A stretch of DNA of 64,000 nucleotides, from the NCBI GenBank assembly GCA_030015575.1, contig JASDDO010000024.1:41068114-41132113 (forward strand), given 5' to 3'. The DNA comes from Agapanthus africanus (taxonomy: Eukaryota; Streptophyta; Magnoliopsida; Asparagales; Amaryllidaceae). Made by a program: the position numbers and the translations under genes. Of the stretch, positions 53,901 to 64,000 are shown piece by piece (position 1 is the first letter of the stretch; each line of letters starts with the position of its first letter). The notes beneath the pieces are model-generated. The model worked only from the letters and a program-made list of their open reading frames with translations. It had not been told where the DNA came from and made no database searches.

Positions 53901-54802
53901 TGTTAACAAGTATGGTGTAGGAATATGAATGAAGAATATGTAAGAAAAAGTGAAATTATAGAGTTTTAGAAGAAGATTTCGGTATTAACTCCACTTCCGA
54001 CATATGTTTTGAAAATGAAATTTTAAGGAAGAAGAAGAGAGATTGGGAGGGACTTACAATTTAGGAGGCTTAAGGAAAGGTGTAGGAAAAGAGGGTTATC
54101 GTCGTGGCGTCGCGAGGTCGCCGGAATTGCTTTGATTCTTCGCCGGAAGTTGACCGCTTACTAATTCCACTTGTACTTAGAAAATTTTGAGAGTTTTGGC
54201 TAGGAATTTTCAGAATGATGAAGGGCTAGGGCATGGGGTAGTATTTATAGTGTGGAATTAGGGTTTTGGAATTAAAATGGTGAATTAAAATGCATTAAAA
54301 AGGTGATAAATTAGGAATTGAAGGGTCTCTGTTTGATTGCAGAGCAATCAAACAGTGCAGGGGAGTTAGGGGTAGGGGAAGGGTCGTGTGTGCAAAGCCC
54401 GAGCGTCATTTTCCTTGGTTCACCCGTCCCCGCCGGCCCTTTGAGGCATTCCGCCGGTCGATTTGAGGGGTTAGGCCATTGGATTCTTGCTACATGTTCC
54501 TCTCTGTATTTAAATCATTGTGCACATGTTTGATTTTTCTGCCTTTTCGTTTTTGCGTGTATTGCACGTGTAAACTTTTGGGATTCCAAAAAGTTTAGAA
54601 GAAAAATCAGAAAAAAATAATGTGTCTGATGGAATTCGAACACAGGAGCTACGTCACAGCGGTGCAAGGGCTTTACCAGTGAGCTACAAGTTACTTCTTG
54701 CTGTTCTTAAACAAAATTAACTTATAACTGTACTCAGGTTGTGAAACTCTATTCTGTATTTTAATAGAATAATTTCCGTACTAAGGTTTTAGAGTCGTTA
54801 CA
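53901..54802 (-). repeat. Solo-LTR-like block S2 between element C and region G
   Basis: On the minus strand it begins TGTAACGACTC and ends TTGTTAACA, so it has the same TGTAAC..GTTAACA termini as block S1. The flanking five bases (TTTTA and GAGTT) differ. A 39-bp AT-rich stretch (53862-53900) of unknown origin separates it from C. It contains a tRNA-like segment and no gene. Confidence 0.45.
54620..54692 (-). other. tRNA-like segment with A-box and B-box motifs
   Basis: On the minus strand TAGCTCACTGGTAAAGC resembles a Pol III A box, and GTGTTCGAATTCC about 30 nt later resembles a B box. A run of seven T follows downstream (54611-54617). No clean acceptor stem can be drawn, so it is not called as a tRNA gene. 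It could be a decayed tRNA or SINE head. Confidence 0.35.
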
Positions 54803-56279
54803 GAGTTTTGGTGCCTCAGCGCCGCAAGTGGAAGCTCCTAAGAGGTCGGTCTTCGATCGACTTGCAACCACCATAGCCTCTCTCAATGGGCCGTCCAAAA
54901 CTGGAGTCTCGTTGTCCAACGGGCTGAGCCAAAGCTCAAATGTGCCCGCAAAGAGACTTGTGATACCTGAAGGGGGCGCCCAAAAACAGATAGCCCCCCA
55001 ACTCTTGCTACGGGTGAAGTCGTCAAAGGTGCTTCCCCCATCAGGTGATTAGTATTTGAAAGATTGGCCGTTCCTCCTCAAACCCTGCTAGGGATATTAG
55101 TCTTCAACAGGTTGGCACCAATTGTAGCCCCTCAACAAAGCCGGGGGCACAACGAAACCGCTTCCAAAACTGAGGAGGTCCCGTTTGCAAGACACGCTCG
55201 ATGTCGCTACTGGCTCTGATTGAGAAAAGCTGGGGGCAACTCCCCCTCTGGACTTACTCCGCCAGCTCCAATGGTGGAAGTTGACATTGTTGTTCCAACC
55301 GGGAACAACTTTGATCTGCTCAGGAGGGTGCGAAAGAACTCTCCAATGGCGGTGCTAAAGAAATCTCCCCCGCCTGTAGAGCCCACGGTGCAGGCAAAGA
55401 CAGCGCAGCCCCATCAGCGGCTCACCTCGCAAATTCACAGGGTCTGGCGGAAAGTCCAGGGCTCTGTGATCAACAAAGATTACTCTCCTCGGCCGAAGAA
55501 ATCAAAGACTCGGCAAGAAAAAGACCATCCCTCCGTAATACAGCGAGGAACTTCTTCCACACATGTGCCTGTCATAATGGCTCCATCAACTTCGACCTCC
55601 CACAAAAAGATGAGGCTGGAGAAAATTCCACCGCCGGCGGCAAACTCCAAAGGTGACGGACCCAAACGCCCTAAGGCCGGGGGCATTATCGTACATACGA
55701 TCTGCATGTCTTCCGGGAAAGAAGAAAGCCGTGCTTCCTAGGTCATCGACCGCAAACTCAGTCGCTGACAAAAGCTCAGGAGCAACAACAAAAGCTCCAG
55801 GAAATGCTGACCAAAATGACAGCACTTATCGGGCAGAAAGAAAGCCCGGACACGGCAGACGAACAGTGCCAAGAGTGGGAGACCGATATATAGTTCCTGT
55901 GAAGGGTGCTTGAAAGAAAAGACAAAGAAGCCGCTGAACAAGCCGCTAACATGAAGTAGATGGTGCTCTTTTTTCAGGATATGGTTGGAATGATGATCCA
56001 GCAAGAACCCCCAGCCGAGGATCCGTCGATAATCATAGAGGGTGATAGAGGAGAAATATCAAATCCTCTTCCAATTTTATCAACAGCCAAGGAGGAAACG
56101 ATTTCTAAGGCTGCTCTTGATGATTATATAGCTCAATAAATAAAAGCTCATCAAGCTAGTGAAGCTGCTGGCCAAATCATCAGAACCGAGCGACCGTATC
56201 CAGTCTGGTATGACCAAATCAAATACCCGCCAGGATATACAATCCCCAAGTTACATGTGTACAAAGGGACAGGCAACCC
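54803..56279 (+). pseudogene. Gypsy gag-region remnant G
   Basis: The peptide RSVFDRLA near 54.84 kb and the segment YPVWYDQIKYPPGYTIPKLH with VYKGTGNP near 56.2 kb resemble the linker and gag N-terminal region of plant Ty3/gypsy polyproteins. A Gln/Glu-rich stretch lies between them. The region is broken in several places and is cut by the LTR that begins at 56280. Confidence 0.55.
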
Positions 56280-57565
56280 TGTTGGGGTCGAAATTTACAC
56301 CCCGGTTGACCAAGTCAAAATCAAAGTCAACAACAAGCCAAGTGGGCCCAAGCCCAGGTCAAGTGGGCCAATGCCCGGGTTGAGCCCGAAGACGAAGAGT
56401 CCGACCTTCCGCCATGCCAAAATAAAAAAATTTGTAATAAATAATTTTGGTGTATTGTTTTCTTTATTTTTTGAATAAATGTAAGAAAAATGGGCCTAAA
56501 GCCAAATTTTTATAAAGCCCATGGCTTATGTGCAAAAAGAAATAGCACATGAGACATGGGATGGGCAAAATGCCATTTTGTAAAGCCCGAGGGGCTATAT
56601 GTAAAGTGTATAGCCTATAAAGGCAAAGATAATGAAAATATCTTAAGATCTTTTTTTCTCTCTCCCAAAAAAAATCAAGATCTGTGTGATCTTCTCCTTC
56701 CTCAAGGTTCTAAAACCTTCTTCTTTCTTTTAAATTAAATCAAGAGTTTTACTCTTCCTTTTCCAAAACTAAATAGTTTTTCACCATAAAACCCACAAAG
56801 GGGAACTCAGATCTTCCATCAGATCTCAAAAATAAGAGATTTTTAAAATCTCATACTTCTTGTTCTTCAAGATCCAGCCGACAGAAGAGGAGGAAGGAGA
56901 TCCATCTCCAAAAATCCCACTTTGGGGAAGATCCAGGGCTAAACGGAGATGCCCCTTTCATTAGCTCCAAAAATATCTTAGGAGTTCAACTCCATAAGTC
57001 AAATCAGGAGCACAGCTCCCAGTGCAGGGACCAAGTCCCTTTTGCTGCTGACGCCCAGCGCCCACGTGCCAGGCATGTGGGGCGCTGGCGCTCTGGCGCA
57101 CAGCGCCCACGTGCCAGGCATGTGGGGCGCTGGCGCTCTGGCGCACAGCGCCCGCGTGCCAGGCACGTGGGGCGCTGGCACCTTCTCCCACTCATCCTTT
57201 GGATGCCCCTTTCCTTTTATACACACACACACACATACTCCACGACACTGTCCCTGTTAGAAAAAAAATTCTAACAGGGTGCTGCCCCATACCCCGCAAG
57301 GGGGCTGCTAGCCGACTTTGACCCCCAGCCCGCTATCCGGGTAGCGGGACCACCGTAAAAACTCTGCGGGGCCCCCGATATATCAAAAACCCCGTCAAAA
57401 CACAATACTGCACATTGAGTCGGCATGACCAGTTTAACCCGTTATTCGGAGGTTCACTCGCTCCAAAGACGAGGGGTAATTAACGGCAGCTTAGTCCGAG
57501 GCTGCCGGAGATTCGGATCCCCACAATAAATAAACCCCAGCCTACCTTAAGCAGGGGGAATCTGT
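56280..57565 (+). repeat. LTR of the element C family, plus orientation, interrupted by element D
   Basis: It starts TGTTGGGGTCGAAATTTACA and aligns through most of its length with the C LTR, including the GCGC/CACGTG zone (57.05-57.18 kb) and the TAATTAACGGCAGCTTAG end region. It stops at GAATCTGT, where element D begins, so its last 55 bp or so are missing here. It sits inside gag-like sequence, so it is a solo or second LTR from a nested insertion. Confidence 0.75.
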
Positions 57566-59626
57566 TGTTAGTGTATATGCCCTTGAGGCCATTACTGTAT
57601 CATACTGGATTGTATATTACTTGATGGAAGCTTGGGATATTCACCTTGTATTGACATTCTTGCTCAAGATGGTAGTATACTACTTGGTTTGTTTCTGCTT
57701 TAATATGTGGATGTGTTTCTTTTAGCATATCGCCTTTACACATTAGTAGAGCCCTTAGGATCTTTGCTTAATTACCAGCGTTGTGATGGCAGTCACACTC
57801 GTGGGGGCTGGGTAATCTATAAGCACATCCTTATGCAGGTCCCTAGTCGCAGGACTATCGAGACAGGGCATCGATACTCCGGAGTAGACTAGCGTATGCG
57901 CTTCTTATCCCAGCTTGGGAGACGGTCTGTCCCACAGCCGTCAGTACGTCGTACTTGAGATAGTATGCGGGTGCTCATTAGGTTACGAGTACACTGGACA
58001 TGACTCGTCGGGAACTGTTGGTTGGTATTATACCTATCGTCAGTTATCAGTTCCCAGGTGACATGAGTATAGCTTAGTTCGTTGACTTGACACTGTCACT
58101 TCGCCTCGAGTGTGTTCCCACTGTATTTTGATTGCTACCCTACCACGGCTCAAAGGAGTCGTGCAAACAGGTAGTTTTTGGGTGCAGTCCCAAAGCACTT
58201 AGAGGCAGTGACGGTTAGACAGGATTCGTCTCTCCCGGTATTGGGGGTTGATATCGCACTGTGTCTAGGAGAGCCATTACACAAAGTCCCTGGCCAGGGC
58301 AAGCGAGATAGACTGGTAGGTTTCCAGTGTTATCTCAGGTGTTCTGGGCTACACTCCGACACGACTTGTACCGCTAGTAGGGGACTGACGTTTACCGCCC
58401 CCTAGGCCCGCCATGCGATGTTCTTAGACGAACAGACCGGACTGTACGGAGATTGTCACATACAGACTCAGTAGGAGTTCAGATGGGTTTACCTAGTCAT
58501 TCTTCTTATCGGCATCTACCTGGGGACCGTTACATACAGCTAATGCCGCTTGCGGTCTGTGGTTAAACCCACTGCCAGCGTAGTGTCGAGTCTTTAGAGT
58601 CCCACACAGAGGGTTATTCGCCTTTGGGCAAAACTGAGTAGAGGTCACATGGTTTTGCGACAGGGTTCGTTCACATCCGCACACTTGTGCACGTTTGGCG
58701 TCCGGACAGACATTACTAGTGGGCTCTGGTTTGAGCCAGATCCTAGTATATGTTTTGGGGTTAGTTTTATCTCATAGTATTCATGTTCCTCGGAATACGA
58801 ATGCGGGTGTGTATGCACAGTTGATTGAGGCGGAGGAAGAGGTTTTTCATTAGGGTTTTAGATCGGGTGCGTATGCACAGTTGACAGTCGTCTTTTTCCA
58901 AACCCTAATGAATTTGTGATATATCAATTAATAATATTGATTAAATAAAATTGTGTCATGGTTGGGTTTGTTGACTTGTTGACCAAGGTTGACTTGTTGA
59001 CCTTGGTTGAAACTTTGATCATCATCATTACACATCAAAGATGCTCTTTGATCTTTGCAAAAACCATTAAATGTGAAATGATAATTGTCTCATCAAACCA
59101 ACCATCAACTTTTTCATTTGATTAAATTTATTAATTTGATTAAATCACATATATTGTTATGGTTGCAAAACTATTCTCATTCTATCATAACCATTCTCTC
59201 TCCTCTCTTCTTCTTTCTCCTCCTCTAGTTCAAGGAGATCCATTCTCATGAGTTGAGAAACCTCTCCTTGAGATAAAATACCCTAAACCACTCTCTACTC
59301 ACTCTAAGGTTGAAGGTCTAGCAAGCCAAAGACCTTAGTTCTCTCAAAGTTCGAGAAAGGAGCCCAAGGTTGAAACCCTCAGGTGGATCCATCTTTGACG
59401 AAAGAAGGCGACGAGGAAAGCACCATCCAAGCTCTACAAAGAGTTCAAGAAGAAGGAGTTCAAGTGAGGTATAACCCCTAACCGAGTAGATAAATCTCTA
59501 GTTAGGTTGCTAGTGTGTAGTTTAGCCAAGATCCGTTTTCGTAGTCCATGTTACCTAAACCCTAAAAATCGTTTTTCACCATTTCCGCAAGCCCGATAGA
59601 ACCGGGAGAGGTAACGTGGACTTACA
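57566..59626 (+). repeat. 5' LTR of element D (2061 bp)
   Basis: It begins TGTTAG and ends ACTTACA, followed by one base and the primer site. Length and ends match the E LTR (about 2.1 kb, CCTTACA end). No gene is supported inside. Confidence 0.9.
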
Positions 59627-59627
59627 G

Positions 59628-59640
59628 TGGTATCAGAGCC
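59628..59640 (+). other. Primer binding site of element D
   Basis: TGGTATCAGAGCC is complementary to initiator tRNA-Met and identical to the site in element E. Confidence 0.95.
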
Positions 59641-59834
59641 TAACTAAACACACCCTAGCATGTTAGCAAAGTATTTAGAATATCGACCGAACGAAAAAAC
59701 CGCAAAACACCCCGAAAAACCCTAGTTTCTGCCGATTTTTTCTGCTCAAAAAGTAATAAATCATATCTTAAAAATTGGCTCAGGCTTTTTTAAAGAACAG
59801 GCAAGAAAAACGATCGCACGAGCCGACCAACTCA

Positions 59835-59878
59835 CCGCGGATCCGCGGCAGAAGCTTGCTTCTGCCGCGGATCCGCGG
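59835..59878. repeat. 44-bp palindrome in the D leader
   Basis: Two perfect 21-bp arms flank TT. Each arm contains CCGCGGATCCGCGG, which is itself a 14-bp palindrome, and CAGAAGC. Outside, AACTC/GAGTT and GCCGA/TCGGC extend the pairing. It lies 195 bases after the primer site. Confidence 0.95.
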
Positions 59879-60978
59879 CCGAGTTGACTCGGCTGTAGAT
59901 CGTTTCTCCTGCAGTTTGTTTCTGGTGGTATTTTGGGATTTTTGGGATGGTTTGTTTCTGCCCAGATTTTCCAGAGAACAAGTTTGTTTTTGGGGTGGTT
60001 ACAAATCCGTATTTTGGTCGATTTTCTGTAGACTTTGGCTAATGGTTATATCTGTAATGTTATATATGTATTGAACATCTGTTAATCGCTATACGTCGAT
60101 TAGTGGAGGTTATACATATCTGTGATCTGTGATGTTGATGGTATGTGTATATGAATTCGTTGGATTGTCGCGGATGAATAGCCGGGGGGGATTGTGAGAT
60201 GAGAGTTTTGTTTATCTTTCAATTCTTGTAATATGTAAATTGATGTAATATTATTTGTATGGCCGCACAACCGGGTCGGGGTTGTAGCCGTCATTGTATA
60301 ATTTCTTTTTACTATTTTTGCTCCTAGGATAGACCCAAGATAGGGTGCACAAACTAACGGGTATCTCGAAGTGCCGAGTGGCCTACTCACGAGTTGAGGG
60401 AGGTTTCTTCGCTTCGAGTACTTGGCGGGTAGTTTGCCGCACCCGTAGGGGTCTAGGGTGGGGTGTGGCTATTCATCGCGATCGTATAATCCGCTCTTCG
60501 TTACAGACTCGTACGAATTGTGGATTTCTAGTATATCCAATGTATTCATCTGTGATCTGGAATGGCTATCATTGCATGTGACGAATGTTTATATAAATAT
60601 GTATATGATATCTATTTAGGCGTTGCTTATGTTTTGCATCCGTGCTAGTCTAGCCCCCGCTCTGTCGTTAGTTAAGTAATCTAACGGGTGATGACGGGAC
60701 CCCGTGGCGAATGCGGATGGCATAAGCGTACGTTATATTTTCGTTGTTTTCTGTAATGGTAGGATTAAATGATGGGACGCATTGGAATTAATGCAAGATA
60801 AAAATAAACCAAGTAAAAGTCGTTGGAACACTTTGAAAACCACTCGGTTCTTTTCAAAACCAAACTTTTAAATGCGGAGCTTGAACCACTCCTTTTGAAA
60901 GCTATCTCGTTCCTTCGATTATATCAAGTTCACTACGTTCACGGTTTCGCCAAAACCATTCGTAGCCCTCCGTCGTTT

Positions 60979-61215
60979 CACATGAATGGTCAATAAGTAT
61001 TCAAGCTATGTTTGTTGGCCAAAGTCAAGGCATAGTGATTAGTAGCTATTGGGTATTCATGTGCAGCATAGATAGATGTGTTGGTTTGGGGCAGTCATTC
61101 TACCTTGTTGGCCAAAGTCAAGGGTATGTGCGGGTGGGCTCAAATTAACCTGGAGAATGACGGGTAGAACTTGACATCTGACTTATGATTTGTTGGCCAA
61201 AGTCAAGGTCATAAG
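60979..61215 (+). repeat. Three nested hairpins with TTGGCCAA loops in the D leader
   Basis: Three copies of TTGTTGGCCAAAGTCAAGG sit in inverted repeats. Copy 1 has inner CTATG/CATAG, CAATA/TATTG (60991-60995, 61047-61051) and outer CACATGAAT/ATTCATGTG (60979-60987, 61055-61063). Copy 2 has inner TACC/GGTA and outer GTCATTC/GAATGAC (61094-61100, 61155-61161). Copy 3 has CTTATGA/TCATAAG (61182-61188, 61209-61215). Confidence 0.85.
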
Positions 61216-61713
61216 AGCATAGGGCAAAAATCCACATCGGGAGTTTCAAAAGAACTGAAACTTGCTAGCGTTGCATACCATTTGGAGTGTGATGATTCTG
61301 GTAAGATTCCTTCAATTTTGTCACGCGATGATATTTGGATCCCGATCCTACTGTGAGTATATGCTACTCCTCGGGAAATTTCTCACTTAACGATCAATGC
61401 TATAAACCAAGTAGGTGTCTAGAAAGGTGTTAGCGGGGCTACGCCCCCAGGGAAAAGAGCTTCTTAAATTAAGGAACTTCGCGAAAGCGTTGGAAAACCT
61501 CCCTCGAAGTACCGACACTGGCCTGACTGAACGGTTAAGCAAGTATTGTGCGGTGAGATTGATCCCGACTAATTCTTCCTTTATGGTTTGAGGAGGGATT
61601 CGAGAGACAGTGGGAGCCATCATGTTTAGACAAACTAAAAACCACTCTAAACTTGCAAGAGCATCATGCTAAAGTACTTCTTCTCTCTCTCCTAATTGCA
61701 ACGACCAAACATC

Positions 61714-64000
61714 ATGACTGGACTTAAGTTACTACTAGATAAAAACATACTGACATGGCCAAACTACAAAGATTGGCTCAGGAATGTCAAAATGGCAATC
61801 ACTTATGACAAGTTGGGGTATCTTCTTACCACCAAAGCTCCCCCTGTCCCAGGTCCCAAATCCAGCGTCGCGGATAGGGAAATCCGTAAGACCTGGGAAA
61901 TCGACTGCGCGAAGGCCAAGTGCCTCGTGCTTGCCTGTATGGACAACGAACATCAGAGGAGGCATGAGAATATGGACCTCGAATCCATATTTCTCCATAC
62001 AAAAGAACTGTATGGAGAGCAATCTCGTATCGCAAGATACGAAGTGTCAAAGAAGTTGTTTTCGGCAAGATTGGCCGTCGGATCATCGGTAGCGGAACAC
62101 GTGCTTAAGATGATTGGCTACATAGAGGAGCTCGCGGACCTTGGGACCAAGTTGGAGAATGAGCTCTATACGGACATGATTCTTCAGTCCCTTCCTTCCA
62201 CTTACGCCCAGTTCATCCTGAATTTCAACTTGCAAGAAAAGGAAGTTGAACTTTCAGAGCTCCTCAACATGCTGAGGAGTGCAGAGGGCACCCTACAGAA
62301 AGGTAGGGAAACATCCACTTTGTTTGTAGGAGGATCTTCCTCTTCTAGGTCCAAGGCGAAAGCCAAGGGAAAGAAGAAGAAAACCCCCGCCAAACCAAGG
62401 GGCGGTGTTAGTAAGAAGGATACGAAGGGAAAGGCAAAAGCAACAAAGGTAGCAGGGAAGCTTGTGGATAAGGAAGAATGCTTTTACTGTCACAAGAGTG
62501 GACACTGGAAGAAAGATTGCAGGGCTTGGAAAGCCAGAACACAGGATCTGAAGCAAGTTGCGGCTTCAGCTTCAGGTGTGTATGTTATTGAAAACTGTCT
62601 ATCAATAAACTCTACGTCCTGGGTATTGGATACCGGATCAGGATCTCATATCTGTAATTCTTTGCAGGCGTTGAGAAAGCGTAGGTTTTTGAAAGCAGGT
62701 GACATGACCCTCAAAGTTGCAAACGGAGCTAGCATGGATGCTGAGGCCGTGGGGGACTATCACCTGGGAATATCAGATGGACATGTTTTGGTTTTACGTA
62801 ATTGCTTTTTTGTACCCAACGCAACTTGTAATATCATTTCTGTATCTTTGGTTTCTAAAGAAGGTTATGAATTTGCGTTTGTAACTAATGTTGTAAACAT
62901 TCACCTTAATCATGTTCTGATTGGGTCAGGTACATTGACCAATGGTATTTACGTATTAAACCAACCACAGATTTTCAATGTCCAGAATACACACAAAAGA
63001 AAGTCTCCGGAAACAAATCAGACTTTCTTATGGCATTGTAGACTGGGTCACATCAATGAGAAAAGATTGACGAAGTTGCATACAGAAAGATATTTGAATC
63101 CGTTCGAATATCAATCGTATGCAACTTGTCAATCCTGTCTCAAAGGAAAGATGACAAAGACTCCGTTCACTGGACACGGAATGAGAGCGAGCGAGCTCTT
63201 GGGACTCGTAAACAGCGACGTGTGCGGTCCAATGTCTACGCATGCACGAAGCGGTTATTCTTACTTCATTACTTTTACGGATGACTTTTCAATGTACGGT
63301 TATGTCATCTTAATGAAATATAAATCCGAAGCCTTTGGAAAATTCCAGGAATATAAGAATGAAGTAGAAAAACAAACAGGCAAAAGTATCAAGACACTAA
63401 GATCTGATCGAGGTGGTGAATACTTGAGTGCCGAGTTCCTGGATTACTTAAAAGAGAATGGAATTCTCTCTCAGCTTACTCCTCCATACACTCCGCAACA
63501 TAACGGTGTATCGGAGAGACGGAACCGAACCCTATTGGATATGGTACGGTCCATGATGAGTAACGCTGAGTTACCGCGATCATTCTGGGGATATGCGCTA
63601 GAATCAGCTGCATACCTTTTGAACCGAGTTCCAACTAAGACTGTGCCTACTACACCATATCAGATGTGGTGTGGGAAGAGACCCTATCTTAATCATATTA
63701 AGACATGGGGATGTCCAGCTTTTGTCAAAAAGCAGCATGCGGACAAGCTCGAGGCACGCTCAGTACAATGCAAGTTTGTGGGATATCCAAAGAACTCCAA
63801 GGGATATTTCTTCTATTGCGAAGAGGAACAAAAGGTTTTTGTTTCTCGTCATGCCCACTTCTTGGAAACTGAGTTTTTGGAAAATCAGATAAGTGGGAGC
63901 GCAGTAGAACTAGAAGAAATTCCAGAACCACGAGCTATTACTGAAAGCTTAGTAGAACCAGAGGGTTCGAAAGATCAGGACATTCCTACGCCGCTCCGCA
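61714..64000 (+). CDS. Gag-Pol polyprotein of Angela-like element D, open to the window edge
   Basis: The ATG at 61714 opens a frame of 762 codons without a stop inside the window. In order: a gag domain of about 200 residues (UBN2-like, with WPNYKDWLRNVKMAI), a Lys-rich stretch, a CCHC zinc knuckle CFYCHKSGHWKKDC near residue 256, a protease with VLDTGSGSHICN near residue 305, a pre-integrase zinc domain (WHCRLGHIN .. CQSCLKG), and an integrase core with NSDVCGPM, RSDRGGEYLS and QHNGVSERRNRTLLD. Reverse transcriptase should follow outside. The copia order and motif integrity suggest a young copy. Shorter frames on either strand here are shadows. Confidence 0.9.
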   Translation, partial: MTGLKLLLDKNILTWPNYKDWLRNVKMAITYDKLGYLLTTKAPPVPGPKSSVADREIRKTWEIDCAKAKCLVLACMDNEHQRRHENMDLESIFLHTKELYGEQSRIARYEVSKKLFSARLAVGSSVAEHVLKMIGYIEELADLGTKLENELYTDMILQSLPSTYAQFILNFNLQEKEVELSELLNMLRSAEGTLQKGRETSTLFVGGSSSSRSKAKAKGKKKKTPAKPRGGVSKKDTKGKAKATKVAGKLVDKEECFYCHKSGHWKKDCRAWKARTQDLKQVAASASGVYVIENCLSINSTSWVLDTGSGSHICNSLQALRKRRFLKAGDMTLKVANGASMDAEAVGDYHLGISDGHVLVLRNCFFVPNATCNIISVSLVSKEGYEFAFVTNVVNIHLNHVLIGSGTLTNGIYVLNQPQIFNVQNTHKRKSPETNQTFLWHCRLGHINEKRLTKLHTERYLNPFEYQSYATCQSCLKGKMTKTPFTGHGMRASELLGLVNSDVCGPMSTHARSGYSYFITFTDDFSMYGYVILMKYKSEAFGKFQEYKNEVEKQTGKSIKTLRSDRGGEYLSAEFLDYLKENGILSQLTPPYTPQHNGVSERRNRTLLDMVRSMMSNAELPRSFWGYALESAAYLLNRVPTKTVPTTPYQMWCGKRPYLNHIKTWGCPAFVKKQHADKLEARSVQCKFVGYPKNSKGYFFYCEEEQKVFVSRHAHFLETEFLENQISGSAVELEEIPEPRAITESLVEPEGSKDQDIPTPLR

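Larger units (their letters stand above)
59641..61713 (+). other. Untranslated leader of element D
   Basis: About 2.1 kb between primer site and gag. It holds a 44-bp palindrome (59835-59878), a stretch shared with the E leader (60.63-60.74 kb, GTTAGTTAAGTAATCTAACGG), and three nested hairpins (60979-61215). Open frames here are short and unconvincing. Confidence 0.7.
57566..64000 (+). mobile_element. Angela/BARE-like Ty1-copia retrotransposon (element D), runs off the window, looks whole so far
   Basis: The parts seen are 5' LTR, tRNA-Met primer site, structured leader and an uninterrupted gag-protease-integrase frame up to the window edge. The LTR start TGTTAGTGTATATGCCC relates it to element E, but the LTRs are too different for the same subfamily. 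TCTGT (57561-57565) would be its left target-site copy. Age cannot be judged because the 3' LTR is outside. Confidence 0.9.

Noticed and set aside
57042-57260. Repetitive frames over the GCGC/CACGTG zone near 57.1 kb
   Set aside because: They come from a short GCGC-rich repeat in an LTR and are open in several frames at once.
59775-60074. 99-codon frame over the leader palindrome of element D
   Set aside because: It lacks a convincing ATG context and homology, and lies in the untranslated leader before gag.

Overview
The window is nuclear DNA of a flowering plant with a large, repeat-rich genome. I see no host gene of its own. Almost every base belongs to LTR retrotransposons: Angela/BARE-like Ty1-copia, a Tekay/Del-like chromoviral element without coding capacity, and giant Tat-like Ty3/gypsy elements recognised by two RNase H modules (ordinary plus archaeal-type). 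The plant assignment rests on these lineages, on initiator-tRNA-Met primer sites (TGGTATCA[G/A]AGC), on a plant mobile domain (PMD) gene, and on 65-85 bp GT-AG introns. The species cannot be told.

Layout. 1-834 is a Tat-like fragment. It is interrupted by Angela element E (835-9583, minus). E's 5' LTR is interrupted by Tekay-like element F (9584-17961, plus). F's 3' LTR is interrupted by Tat element A (17962-32547, minus). A small LTR-like block (32548-33123) separates A from Tat element B (33124-48484, plus), so A and B lie head to head and each lacks its 5' part. Then come a short Tat fragment (48485-48832), gypsy element C (48833-53861, minus), a second LTR-like block (53901-54802), gag-like sequence G (54803-56279) with an LTR (56280-57565), and Angela element D (57566 to the window end, plus). 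D's gag-pol frame is open as far as it can be seen.

The most interesting content is the passenger gene of the Tat elements. It lies downstream of pol on the opposite strand. In A (plus strand) and B (minus strand) it has the same anatomy: a G-box-rich upstream zone, a TATA box about 790 bp before the ATG, a leader intron of about 650 bp ending just before the ATG, a PMD region, a charged linker with nuclear-localisation-like KRKKK clusters, a coiled-coil C-terminus, and an AATAAA signal in a conserved 3' context. In A about seven short introns are also visible. A third, partial copy lies at 1-834.

The second theme is hairpins. The Tat 3' regions carry arrays with a constant 10-nt loop and stems that change on both sides together. 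The Angela leaders carry three nested hairpins around a repeated loop, and element D also has a 44-bp near-perfect palindrome near its primer site. The Tekay-like element has a GTGCAT/ATGCAC hairpin array. The Tat passenger-gene leader is packed with micro-hairpins. These are read by eye and would need covariation tests. The virus-like elements are treated as fossils: apart from D, their coding regions are broken in several places.
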